Below are positions 16,332 through 26,818 of a stretch of DNA of 27,279 nt, piece after piece. Within the stretch, counting starts at the first letter, position 1. Every line of letters begins with the position of its first letter. The notes under the pieces are model-generated. The model saw only the letters and a list, made by a program, of their open reading frames with translations. It was not told the origin of the DNA and searched no databases. The DNA is taken from NCBI GenBank assembly GCA_017561615.1, contig JAFZBT010000080.1:1-27279 (forward strand), in the 5' to 3' direction. This DNA comes from Erysipelotrichaceae bacterium. GTDB lineage: Bacteria; Bacillota_I; Bacilli_A; Erysipelotrichales; Erysipelotrichaceae. The translations under genes and the position numbers were made by a program.

Positions 16332-18397
16332 GCGAACGGACCAGGCGATATGCCCGCATGCTGATGGATCTGGCCAAGCAGGAAGGCAGAGAGGAACTCT
16401 TCCGCAGCGAGCTGGAGAAGATCAGCGATCTGTTAACCAGAAACAGCGAATTGTCTTCATTTCTAACATCTTCTGACAATAGCGTAAGTGATAAGAAAGC
16501 AACATTACAGCGATACTTTGGAAACACCCTGGACAAAGGCGTTCTGGACGCCTGTTTTTCCATTGGCGCTCTGAGGGAGAGAAACTACAATGAAGTAATG
16601 CTGATAAACGACTTCCTCACTTACTACTACCAGCTGCAGGGCAAGCACCACGGTGTCATCTATTCCGCCCGCCGGCTGGATGACAGTCAGATCGCCGCCA
16701 TTGAGGATGCCGTTTCCCGGCAGGTAGACCAGAAGGTCAAGCTGGAAAACCGCATTGACGATAGTCTGATCGGCGGCATCAAGGTCGTCGTCGGCAACAA
16801 TGTCTGGGATGGTTCCTACCGCAGCCGGATCCGGGAAATGAAGGAAGAACTGCTGACCTGGGAAGACGACAGCGAGGCTTCCGCCCGGGACATCAACGAA
16901 GACATCCGCCGCCAGCTGGAAGCCTATGACCGCGAGAACATCACGGTCAAGTCAGCTGATACCACCGGCTATGTGACTTCGGTCGCTGACGGCATCGTCA
17001 CCATCAGAGGAGTAAACAAGGCCATGAGCGGAGAGCTGCTGCGCATCGGCGAGAGCAACGCCATGGTCATGAACCTGGAAGAAGAAAGCGTCGGAGCCGT
17101 CCTGCTGGACGATTCGACGGAAGTAAGAGAAGGCATGGAAGTCATCTCCACCGGCCGCGTCGTCGAGACGCCGGTCGGTGACGAGCTTCTGGGCCGGGTC
17201 GTTGATGCGGTCGGCCGTCCGCTGGACGGCAGAGGCGCCATCAAGGCCAGCCGCTACATGCCCATTGAAAGGCCGGCTCCCGGCGTCATTGACCGTCAGT
17301 CGGTCAACGAACCGCTGCAGACCGGCATCAAGATCATCGATGCCATGGTGCCCATCGGCAAGGGTCAGCGTGAGCTGATCATCGGCGACCGCCAGACCGG
17401 CAAGACCGCCATCGCCATCGATACCATCCTTAACCAGCAGGGCAAGGATGTTAAGTGCATTTACGTCGCCATCGGTCAGAAGAATTCGACCGTAGCGCAG
17501 ATCGTGGAGAAGCTCAAGCAGAACGGCGCCATGAACTATACGACCGTTGTGGTGGCCGGGGCCAGCGAAATGGCTTCCCTGCAGTATGTCGCGCCTTATA
17601 CCGGCTGCACCATCGGTGAATACTGGATGAACCGCGGTGAGGACGTGCTGATCGTCTACGACGATCTGAGCAAGCACGCTGTCGCCTACCGCACCCTTTC
17701 ACTGCTGCTGAGAAGGCCTCCGGGACGTGAGGCCTATCCGGGCGATGTCTTCTACCTCCATTCAAGACTGCTGGAGAGAAGCGCCAAGCTCTCTGACCGA
17801 AACGGCGGCGGTTCGCTGACCGCCCTGCCGATCGTCGAGACGCTGGCCGGCGACATTTCCGCCTACATTCCCACTAACGTCATTTCCATTACCGACGGTC
17901 AGATCTTCCTGCAGACCGAGCTGTTTAACAGCGGCGTACGGCCGGCCGTTGACAGCGGCTTAAGCGTCAGCCGTGTCGGTTCCGCTGCCCAGAGCAAGGC
18001 CATGAAGAAGGTCGCTTCCTCACTGAAGCTGGACCTGGCGCAGTATCAGGAAGTTCTGGACTTTGCCCAGTTCGGCTCCGACCTTGATCAGTCGACCAGA
18101 AGGACGATCAATCACGGTCAGCATCTGACCGAACTGCTCAAGCAGCCGCAGTACTCACCGTTTGCTCAGGAAGATCAGATCGTCGTCCTGTTCGCCAACC
18201 AGCGCGGCTACATCGACACCATCCCGCTGAACAGAGTCAGGGATTATGAAAAGTCGCTGCTGATGGAGATCCATTCCTCTCATCCGGAACTGGTGAGCCA
18301 GCTGGCCACCGGTGAAAAGATGTCTGATGAACTGACCGAGGAACTCAACCGGTTCATCTCGGACTTTACGACGCGTTACAAGACGGCGGTGAAGTAA
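16328..18397 (+). CDS. atpHA: ATP synthase delta-alpha fusion (AtpH domain joined to AtpA)
   Basis: One 689-residue frame holds both subunits. Residues 1-176 are a full delta (OSCP) subunit: the N-terminal helical bundle, then [16 protein letters not shown] near its end. Residues 177-187 are an acidic linker. From Ile189 ([12 protein letters not shown]) onward it is a complete alpha subunit with Walker A GDRQTGKT (353-360, Lys359), [19 protein letters not shown] and the arginine finger Arg549 in SVSRVG. No stop, start codon or ribosome binding site occurs at the join; the nearest in-frame ATG, codon 171, has only a weak GGGA before it. Separate atpH and atpA genes are absent. F1 contains three alpha and one delta, so a full-length fusion would bring three delta domains, a structural puzzle. 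Internal initiation or proteolysis could supply free alpha. Confidence 0.93.
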   Translation: MSERTRRYARMLMDLAKQEGREELFRSELEKISDLLTRNSELSSFLTSSDNSVSDKKATLQRYFGNTLDKGVLDACFSIGALRERNYNEVMLINDFLTYYYQLQGKHHGVIYSARRLDDSQIAAIEDAVSRQVDQKVKLENRIDDSLIGGIKVVVGNNVWDGSYRSRIREMKEELLTWEDDSEASARDINEDIRRQLEAYDRENITVKSADTTGYVTSVADGIVTIRGVNKAMSGELLRIGESNAMVMNLEEESVGAVLLDDSTEVREGMEVISTGRVVETPVGDELLGRVVDAVGRPLDGRGAIKASRYMPIERPAPGVIDRQSVNEPLQTGIKIIDAMVPIGKGQRELIIGDRQTGKTAIAIDTILNQQGKDVKCIYVAIGQKNSTVAQIVEKLKQNGAMNYTTVVVAGASEMASLQYVAPYTGCTIGEYWMNRGEDVLIVYDDLSKHAVAYRTLSLLLRRPPGREAYPGDVFYLHSRLLERSAKLSDRNGGGSLTALPIVETLAGDISAYIPTNVISITDGQIFLQTELFNSGVRPAVDSGLSVSRVGSAAQSKAMKKVASSLKLDLAQYQEVLDFAQFGSDLDQSTRRTINHGQHLTELLKQPQYSPFAQEDQIVVLFANQRGYIDTIPLNRVRDYEKSLLMEIHSSHPELVSQLATGEKMSDELTEELNRFISDFTTRYKTAVK

Positions 18398-18398
18398 G

Positions 18399-20646
<2,248 letters not shown>

Positions 20647-21051
20647 ATGCTGTTCAAGGTAGACTTCATCACCTACAACGGCATTTACCGTTCCATTCAG
20701 ACCGACAAGCTCTGTCTGCCGGCCATTGACGGAAGAAGGACGCTGCTGTCCAACCACATGCCGACGATGATACCCATCGACATCGGCGTCATTGAGACCA
20801 GCAGGGATAACAAGTCTTCCTACTGGGCGGTCTCTGACGGCATGGTCATGTTTGAGAACAACGTGGCGACGGTGCTGTGCGACGAGATCATCAACGTTGA
20901 GGAGATCAACATTGAGGAAGTTCAGGCTTCCATCGCCAAGGCGCAGAAGAAGCTTGAGGGCGCCAGCCGTGAAAGCGACATCATGAGAGCCCGCATTGCC
21001 CTGGCCAGGGCAGCCAACCTGATCGACCTCAAGAACAAGTATTTCAATTAA
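20647..21051 (+). CDS. atpC: ATP synthase F1 subunit epsilon
   Basis: The 134-residue protein has the N-terminal beta sandwich (including LSNHMPTMIPIDIGV, the usual LPGH-like region) and a two-helix C-terminal part (QASIAKAQKKL, then IMRARIALARAANLI) that can inhibit rotation. Its ATG follows the atpD stop codon directly, and GAGGGG in the end of atpD serves as ribosome binding site. It is the last gene of the operon, before a strong terminator. Confidence 0.95.
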   Translation: MLFKVDFITYNGIYRSIQTDKLCLPAIDGRRTLLSNHMPTMIPIDIGVIETSRDNKSSYWAVSDGMVMFENNVATVLCDEIINVEEINIEEVQASIAKAQKKLEGASRESDIMRARIALARAANLIDLKNKYFN

Positions 21052-21055
21052 GACG

Positions 21056-21080
21056 AAGGCCTGATGAAGCAGGCCTTTTT
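21056..21080 (+). terminator. Terminator of the ATP synthase operon
   Basis: AAGGCCTG / CAGGCCTT form an 8-bp stem with loop ATGAAG, and the T run continues to 21080. The mnmE promoter begins 10 bases further on. Confidence 0.92.
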
Positions 21081-21089
21081 ACGTGCTGA

Positions 21090-21100
21090 TATGGTAGAAT
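21090..21100 (+). promoter_or_regulatory. Extended -10 promoter (TATGGTAGAAT) of the mnmE operon
   Basis: TATG-N-TAGAAT is nearly identical to the ATP synthase box. The transcript would begin near 21107 with a leader of about 13 bases that is almost all ribosome binding site (AAAGGAG). The corresponding -35 position lies in the terminator hairpin and has no consensus. Confidence 0.65.
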
Positions 21101-21119
21101 ATTACCAAAGGAGAATCCC

Positions 21120-22454
21120 ATGTTTGAAGATACGATAGCCGCCGTTTCCACCAGCATGCTGTCAGCCGGTGCCATATCAATTGTCCGCCTGTCCGGGAAG
21201 GACTGCTTTGACGTGCTCAACCGGGTCTTCCAGAGCAGAACCAGGGAATATGAAGGCTATCGGATCTATTACGGCCACATCGTTGATCCGCAGAACGGTG
21301 AAACCGTCGATGAGGTGCTGGTCAGCACCTTCCTGGCCCCGCATTCCTTTACCGGGGAAAACATGGCTGAGATCAACTGCCACGGCGGTCTTTACGTCAC
21401 CAGAAGAATACTGACTTTACTTCTGGCCTGCGGAGCCAGACAGGCCGTCAACGGCGAGTTTACCAAGCGGGCGTTTCTGAACGGCCGCATCGACCTGACG
21501 CAGGCTGAGGCCATCAACGACCTGATCACCGCCGACAGTCACGGCAGCGCCAGACTGGCGGTCAACTCCCTTTCCGGCACCGTTTCCCGGCTGCTGGGAC
21601 CGCTGATCAGTGATCTTGAGCAGGTGATCGCTCACATTGAAGTGAACATTGACTATCCGGAATATGATGATAACGGCGTCATAACCGCTGAAGAAATAAG
21701 ACCGCTGATGGACGACTGGATCAGCCGCTGCCAGCGGATCCTGGAGACTGCTGAGAGCACCCAGATCATCCGGGAAGGCATCAGGACGGTCATCGTCGGC
21801 AAGCCCAACGTCGGCAAGAGCAGCCTGCTTAATGCCCTGCTGGCGGAAGATAAGGCCATTGTTTCCGAGTATGCCGGTACGACCCGCGACCTGGTCGAAG
21901 GCGACATCCATCTTAAGAACGTCACCCTGCACCTGATCGATACCGCCGGCATCCATGAAAGCGAAGACTATGTGGAGAGCATCGGCATTCAGAAGTCCCT
22001 GCAGGCTCTGGACAGAGCTCAGCTGGTCATCGTCATTCTTGACGGCTCGGCCCCGCTGGACCGGCAGGACCGGGAGATCCTGGAGAGAACGGAAGGCAAG
22101 AACCGCATCGTCGTCTACAACAAGGCCGACATCGAGAAGCGGGAAGGAGAGATCTGCGTCAGCGCCCTCAACGGCGACATCAGCCAGCTCACCGACCGGA
22201 TCAACGAGATGTTTGCCCGCAATCAGCTGGCCCTTGAACAGCCTTCTCTCACTAACGAGCGGCAGATCTCGCTGATGCGGCAGGCCCGGGAGAACATCAT
22301 TCAGGCCCGCAGTCAGATCGACGGCGGCGTACCGCTGGATCTGGTAAGCGAATACATTCAGGCAGCCTACCGCTGCCTTAGGGAAATACTGGGGCAGTAT
22401 GCCCGGGAAGACCTGCTGGACGGCATCTTCTCGCGCTTCTGTGTGGGTAAGTAG
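21120..22454 (+). CDS. mnmE: tRNA modification GTPase MnmE (TrmE)
   Basis: The 444-residue protein acts with MnmG on the wobble uridine (xm5U34) of several tRNAs. It has the N-terminal folate-binding domain (DTIAAVST, then MAEINCHGG), a helical domain, an inserted G domain with GKPNVGKS (227-234), the TTRD switch (254-257) and DTAG (274-277), and the C-terminal catalytic FCVGK (440-444), a variant of FCIGK. AAAGGAG precedes the ATG. tatD follows two bases after the stop. Confidence 0.96.
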   Translation: MFEDTIAAVSTSMLSAGAISIVRLSGKDCFDVLNRVFQSRTREYEGYRIYYGHIVDPQNGETVDEVLVSTFLAPHSFTGENMAEINCHGGLYVTRRILTLLLACGARQAVNGEFTKRAFLNGRIDLTQAEAINDLITADSHGSARLAVNSLSGTVSRLLGPLISDLEQVIAHIEVNIDYPEYDDNGVITAEEIRPLMDDWISRCQRILETAESTQIIREGIRTVIVGKPNVGKSSLLNALLAEDKAIVSEYAGTTRDLVEGDIHLKNVTLHLIDTAGIHESEDYVESIGIQKSLQALDRAQLVIVILDGSAPLDRQDREILERTEGKNRIVVYNKADIEKREGEICVSALNGDISQLTDRINEMFARNQLALEQPSLTNERQISLMRQARENIIQARSQIDGGVPLDLVSEYIQAAYRCLREILGQYAREDLLDGIFSRFCVGK

Positions 22455-22456
22455 CC

Positions 22457-23215
22457 ATGGGTTACTGGATCGATACCCACTGCCACATGAACGATGAGGC
22501 CTACCGCCAGGACTTTGATCTCTACATGCGGCAGGCTCAGGAAAACAGCGTTCTGCGCAGCAATGTGGTCTGCCTTAACCGGGCAGATCGGGAATACACC
22601 AGGCAACTGAAGGAAAGATATCCGAACCTGGACATCACTTTCGGCTGGTTCCCTGAAGACGTTCAGCATCTCAACGATCAGGACATGGACTATCTGGAGT
22701 CCGTCATCGATGAAAGCATCGCCGTCGGTGAGATCGGTCTGGATTATTACTGGAACAAAGAGGAAAAGGAAGCCCAGAAGCAGATGTTCATCCGGCAGAT
22801 CGAGATCGCCAACCGCCACGGCAAGCCGATCATGATCCACAGCCGCGATGCGGCTCAGGATACCTACGACATTCTGAAGCAGCATGCCCGTACACCGGTC
22901 GTCATGCACTGTTTCTCGGAATCGACGGAGATGATGAGAGAGTATCTGAAGCTGGGATACTACATTTCCTTTGCCGGCACCGTCACCTTCAAGAACGCCA
23001 GAAGCCCCAAAGAAAACGCCCTGGAATGTCCCCTGGACAGGATGATGATCGAGACGGACTGCCCGTATCTTACCCCGGTTCCCTTCCGGGGAAAGATGAA
23101 CCAGACAGCCTATGTGAAATATACCGGCGAGTACATCGCCGCTCTCAGAAACATCAGCATTGAAGAGCTTCAGCAGCAGCTGGCTTTGAACTATGACAAC
23201 TGGAGAAACGGATGA
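22457..23215 (+). CDS. tatD: TatD-family metal-dependent DNase
   Basis: The 252-residue TIM-barrel hydrolase has the metal-binding DTHCH (6-10), GEIGLDYYW, MIHSRDA, MHCFSES and ETDCPYLTPVPFRGK motifs. TatD enzymes are 3'-5' exonucleases or deoxyribonucleases in the cytoplasm. Its last four bases overlap the rnmV start (ATGA). The pair tatD-rnmV is conserved beside rsmA in Firmicutes. Confidence 0.93.
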   Translation: MGYWIDTHCHMNDEAYRQDFDLYMRQAQENSVLRSNVVCLNRADREYTRQLKERYPNLDITFGWFPEDVQHLNDQDMDYLESVIDESIAVGEIGLDYYWNKEEKEAQKQMFIRQIEIANRHGKPIMIHSRDAAQDTYDILKQHARTPVVMHCFSESTEMMREYLKLGYYISFAGTVTFKNARSPKENALECPLDRMMIETDCPYLTPVPFRGKMNQTAYVKYTGEYIAALRNISIEELQQQLALNYDNWRNG

Positions 23216-23757
23216 AGAGAGTTGAAGAGCTTCTGGTAGTGGAAGGAAAGCATGACGAGGCCCGGCTCAGGAAACTGTTTGACTGTGACGTGCTGTGCAC
23301 CAACGGCCTGGGCTTTGACGATGATCTGCTGGAGATCATCCGTCAGGCCAGCGAAAGCCGGGGCGTCATTGTCCTGACCGACCCCGACCATCCCGGCCGG
23401 CAGATCCGTGACGCCATCATGCAGAAAGCGCCGAAATGCCGGCACGTCTTCATTGAGAAGAAGGACGCTGTTGGCAAGCGCAACGTCGGCATTGAATACG
23501 TGGATGACCGTATCCTCAGAGAAGCGCTGGATCAGACGGTCAGCTTCGGCGAAACCAGAGAGAGCATCAGCCGCCGTGAATACAGCAGCCTGGGCTTAAG
23601 CGGAAACAGCGCCAAGAGAGATTATGTCAGTTCTCAGCTGCATCTGGGCAGATGCAACAACAAAAGACTGTGGAAGTACCTCAACATGCTGGGCGTTGAT
23701 TATGAGAAGGTAAGAGAGATTGCGGAGAGCTATGAGCGAGAGAGTGATCGGATGTAA
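23212..23757 (+). CDS. rnmV: Ribonuclease M5
   Basis: The 181-residue TOPRIM nuclease matures the 5S rRNA precursor. TOPRIM residues are Glu11 (VVEGKHDE) and the DPD of LTDPDHPGRQIR (57-59). The C-terminal domain contains the LGLSGNSAKRDYVSSQLHLG and NKRLWKYLNMLG segments typical of RNase M5. Its end overlaps rsmA by 26 bases, so the two are coupled. Confidence 0.95.
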   Translation: MKRVEELLVVEGKHDEARLRKLFDCDVLCTNGLGFDDDLLEIIRQASESRGVIVLTDPDHPGRQIRDAIMQKAPKCRHVFIEKKDAVGKRNVGIEYVDDRILREALDQTVSFGETRESISRREYSSLGLSGNSAKRDYVSSQLHLGRCNNKRLWKYLNMLGVDYEKVREIAESYERESDRM

Positions 23758-24571
23758 GAGCGAAATAACCCGTCTGATGAACAGATACGGTCTGACCGCC
23801 CGCAGGCAGTACGGTCAGAATTTTCTCGTGGAACCGACGGTGATCGGTAAGATCGTCGATCAGCTCAGCGAAGATGACACCGTCATCGAGATCGGCCCTG
23901 GCCTGGGTTCCCTGACGCTGCCGATGGCTCAGAAGGTCAGGAAGGTAATGGCCTATGAGATCGATGAAAGACTGTGCGAAGTGCTCAGGGAAGAACTGAA
24001 GGATCAGGACAATCTGGAAATCGTCAATCAGGATATCCTGAAGGCTGATCTGGAGAAGGTTTTGAAAGGCATTGAGGGGAACATCGTCGTGGTATCCAAT
24101 CTGCCTTACTACATAACCAGCGAGATCCTGCTCAAGCTGTTGACCGGCAGCGGCCGGATCAGCCGGATCATCGCCATGATGCAGAAGGAGGTAGCTGACC
24201 GCTTCCTGAAGAACCAGGCTGACAAGGACTACGGACCTCTGCAGGTCATCGCTCCCTATTACAGCGACATCAGCCTGCTGAGCCGGGTCAGCCGGCGCAA
24301 CTTCCTGCCTCAGCCCAAGGTAGACAGCGCCGTGCTGATCTTTGACATCCGCAGACACCATCATCCGGTTGAGGATGAAGAAAAGCTGCTGGACATCATC
24401 AGGGCAGCTTACAGTCAGAGGCGGAAAATTCTGCTTACCAATCTGGTTAACAGCGGTTATCACATAAATAAACAACAATTAAATGGTATAAATATTAGGG
24501 AAACCGCCCGATGCGAGCAGCTTTCCCTTGATGATTACATCAGTTTATACGAGGTGCTTAAGAATGATTAG
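23732..24571 (+). CDS. rsmA: 16S rRNA (adenine1518-N6/adenine1519-N6)-dimethyltransferase
   Basis: The 279-residue KsgA-family enzyme dimethylates two adenines in the 3' hairpin of 16S rRNA. It shows RRQYGQNFLVE (24-34), the SAM site EIGPGLGSLT (53-62), YEID (75-78) and the target-adenine motif NLPYYIT (123-129). I chose the ATG at 23732 because GGAGA lies just before it; an in-frame TTG four codons earlier is less likely. It overlaps rnmV upstream and ispE downstream by 8 bases. Confidence 0.95.
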   Translation: MSERVIGCKSEITRLMNRYGLTARRQYGQNFLVEPTVIGKIVDQLSEDDTVIEIGPGLGSLTLPMAQKVRKVMAYEIDERLCEVLREELKDQDNLEIVNQDILKADLEKVLKGIEGNIVVVSNLPYYITSEILLKLLTGSGRISRIIAMMQKEVADRFLKNQADKDYGPLQVIAPYYSDISLLSRVSRRNFLPQPKVDSAVLIFDIRRHHHPVEDEEKLLDIIRAAYSQRRKILLTNLVNSGYHINKQQLNGINIRETARCEQLSLDDYISLYEVLKND

Positions 24572-25397
24572 AAGAGCCTACGGCAAGATAAATCTGTCCA
24601 TTGACGTCCTGGGCCGCAACGAAGACGGCTACCATGATCTGGACATGATCGAACTGCCCATCGACCTTTATGATGAAATAGAAATGACGGTAAGCCAACA
24701 GCCGTCCTACAGCTGCAACATCGATCTTCCCTACGATGAGAAGAACCTGATCCACAAGACGGTCGAAGGAATGCGCCGGAAGTACGGCTTCAGCGAAAAC
24801 TTCGACATCAGGGTCAGCAAGAACATCCCGATGAATGCCGGTCTGGCCGGCGGCAGCTGCGACGCAGCCGCCGTCATTCATCTGGTGTCCGATCTGCTGA
24901 ATCTGAATCTCAGTGAGCAGGAGAAATGCGATTTCGGATGCACCATCGGCGCTGACGTCCCCTTCTGTCTGGTCAACAGACCGGCCCGGGTAAGAGGAAT
25001 CGGCGAGATGATCGAGACCTTTGAACTGCCGGAAAGCTACGACATCCTGCTGATAAAGCCGCAGGACGGCGTCTGTACCAGGGAAGCCTTTGAAACTCTG
25101 GACATCGCCAGAGCCCAGCATCCCGACATCGGGAAGGTCCAGCAGGCTCTGCAGAACCGCCAGCCTCTGGGCGGTCTGTTGGGCAACAGCCTTCTGGAGA
25201 GCGCGCAGCGTCTTCTGCCGGTCATCGGCGAAATCATTGAAGAATGCCGCAGCCATGGATTTGAGAGCGTCATGATGAGCGGCAGCGGCTCAACCTGCTT
25301 CGTGTTGCAGGAAGACGGACAGGACATTTCCCGGCTTTATGAAAGCATGAAGGACCGCTATGACTTTGTCCGGAAAACAGCGATTTTAACGGCATGA
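24564..25397 (+). CDS. ispE: 4-diphosphocytidyl-2-C-methyl-D-erythritol kinase
   Basis: The 277-residue GHMP kinase of the MEP isoprenoid pathway phosphorylates CDP-methylerythritol. It has AYGKINLSIDVLGR near the N terminus (Lys8), the ATP-binding MNAGLAGGSCDAAA (90-103), GADVPFC, and the C-terminal MSGSGSTCF loop. I chose the ATG at 24564 over one 12 codons upstream, because GAGGTG precedes it and homology begins there. The presence of ispE indicates the MEP pathway rather than only mevalonate. Its stop codon lies inside the following terminator hairpin. Confidence 0.95.
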   Translation: MIRRAYGKINLSIDVLGRNEDGYHDLDMIELPIDLYDEIEMTVSQQPSYSCNIDLPYDEKNLIHKTVEGMRRKYGFSENFDIRVSKNIPMNAGLAGGSCDAAAVIHLVSDLLNLNLSEQEKCDFGCTIGADVPFCLVNRPARVRGIGEMIETFELPESYDILLIKPQDGVCTREAFETLDIARAQHPDIGKVQQALQNRQPLGGLLGNSLLESAQRLLPVIGEIIEECRSHGFESVMMSGSGSTCFVLQEDGQDISRLYESMKDRYDFVRKTAILTA

Positions 25398-25410
25398 AAT
25401 GCCGTTTTTA
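25388..25410 (+). terminator. Terminator overlapping the ispE stop codon
   Basis: AACGGCAT / ATGCCGTT form an 8-bp stem with loop GAA, followed by a T run. The ispE TGA sits in the hairpin, so a ribosome finishing ispE would cover it. That could permit partial read-through to glmU when translation is active. Confidence 0.8.
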
Positions 25411-25424
25411 TGTTAAAATATAAT
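25409..25424 (+). promoter_or_regulatory. Promoter of glmU (TATGTTAAAAT, with overlapping TATAAT)
   Basis: TATG-N-TAAAAT matches the recurring extended -10 pattern, and a second perfect TATAAT overlaps it at 25419-25424. It follows directly on the T run of the ispE terminator. Either box would start a short leader that includes AAGGAG before the glmU ATG. Confidence 0.6.
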
Positions 25425-25446
25425 ATGTAGACTTAAGGAGCATTTT

Positions 25447-26805
25447 ATGACATCTGCGATTGTTATGGCTGCCGGAAAAGGTACCAGAATGCACTCCCGC
25501 CATGGGAAGACCATGCATAAGCTTCTGGACAGACCAATAATTGAACATATCTGTGATACCCTGGAAAAACTGGAGATCGAAAACCGGGTATTTGTCGTCG
25601 GCTTTGACGGCGACAGCATCAGAGAACACCTGAAGGACCGCTGCGATTATGCCGTTCAGGATCCCCAGCAGGGAACGGCGCACGCCGTCATGCAGGCCGT
25701 CCAGCTGAAGGACAAGACCGGAAAGACCCTGATCATCAACGGCGACTGCCCGCTGATCAGTGAAGAGACCTACCGGAAGCTTCTGGACACCGCGGATCAG
25801 TATCCGCTGGTCGTGCTGACCACCGTACCGGAAGACCCGGCCAGCTACGGCCGCATCATCCGCAATGAGAACGGCGACGTGGAAGCGATCGTGGAAAAGA
25901 AGGACTGCAATGAAGAACAGCTTAAGGTAAGAGAGATCAATGCCGGCATCTACTGCGTAGACAATGAACTTCTCTGGAAATATCTGCCGGAAGTAAACAA
26001 CGACAACGCTCAGAAGGAATACTATGTTACCGATCTGGTGGCGATCTTCCGCCGCCACGGTCATAAGGTCGGAGCTCTGATCGGCGACTGCGAGGAACTG
26101 CAGGGGATCAACTCCCATCAGGAACTTGCCCGGGCCGGCAAGTGGCTGCAGCGAAAGATCAACAATTACTGGATGGACAGAGGCGTGGCCTTCATCGATC
26201 CCGACAGCGTCTTCATCGGTCCGGATGTCCAGATCGGTCAGGATACGATCATCTACCCCAATGTCCGGATGGAAGGCAAGACGGTCGTCGGCATGGACAA
26301 CAGCATCCAGGACAACTGCGTCTTCATAAATGCCGTGATCGGAAACAACAACATGATCAACGCCTGCCGGATAACCGATTCGCAGGTCGGCGACGACAAC
26401 AAGATCGGTCCCAGCAGCCATCTGCGCAACGGCTGTCAGATCGGCAGCAATTGCCGCATCGGCAACTACGTGGAAATGAAGAACACCGTCTTCGGCGACG
26501 GCAGCAAGTGCACTCATCTGACCTATGTCGGTGATGCCACGGTCGGAAAGAAATGCAACTTCGGTTGTGGCGTCGTCACCGTCAACTACGATGGCGTGCA
26601 TAAGTTCCATACAACCATCGGTGATAACTGCTTCATCGGATCCAACGTCAACATCATCGCGCCGGTTACCGTTCACGATAACACCGTGCTGGCAGCCGGC
26701 AGCACGATCACCAGGGACGTGCTCGAGGGCGAAATGGCCATCGGCCGCGTCAGACAGGAAAACAAGCCGGAATACGGCTTCAAATACTTGAAGAAGGACA
26801 AGTAG
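25447..26805 (+). CDS. glmU: Bifunctional UDP-N-acetylglucosamine pyrophosphorylase / glucosamine-1-phosphate acetyltransferase
   Basis: The 452-residue enzyme makes UDP-GlcNAc for peptidoglycan. The N-terminal uridyltransferase has MAAGKGTRMHS (7-17), QQGTAHAVMQA and the NGDCPLI metal site. The C-terminal left-handed beta helix has many hexapeptide repeats, the acetyltransferase His357 in HLTYVGDA and the NYDGVHK loop. TTAAGGAG precedes the ATG. It is followed by prs after 13 bases, as in Bacillus. Confidence 0.96.
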   Translation: MTSAIVMAAGKGTRMHSRHGKTMHKLLDRPIIEHICDTLEKLEIENRVFVVGFDGDSIREHLKDRCDYAVQDPQQGTAHAVMQAVQLKDKTGKTLIINGDCPLISEETYRKLLDTADQYPLVVLTTVPEDPASYGRIIRNENGDVEAIVEKKDCNEEQLKVREINAGIYCVDNELLWKYLPEVNNDNAQKEYYVTDLVAIFRRHGHKVGALIGDCEELQGINSHQELARAGKWLQRKINNYWMDRGVAFIDPDSVFIGPDVQIGQDTIIYPNVRMEGKTVVGMDNSIQDNCVFINAVIGNNNMINACRITDSQVGDDNKIGPSSHLRNGCQIGSNCRIGNYVEMKNTVFGDGSKCTHLTYVGDATVGKKCNFGCGVVTVNYDGVHKFHTTIGDNCFIGSNVNIIAPVTVHDNTVLAAGSTITRDVLEGEMAIGRVRQENKPEYGFKYLKKDK

Positions 26806-26818
26806 TGGAGGGGGAAGT

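Noticed and set aside
16860..16900. Possibility that delta-alpha is an artefact of a lost stop codon
   Set aside because: If two genes had been merged by a sequencing error, a leftover ribosome binding site and ATG for atpA would be expected near the join. None is present, and the linker reads as ordinary coding sequence. Reads were not available, so this is not fully excluded.
24528..24563. Earlier in-frame start for ispE, 12 codons upstream
   Set aside because: The extension lies inside the end of rsmA, lacks a ribosome binding site and adds residues outside the family's conserved start.
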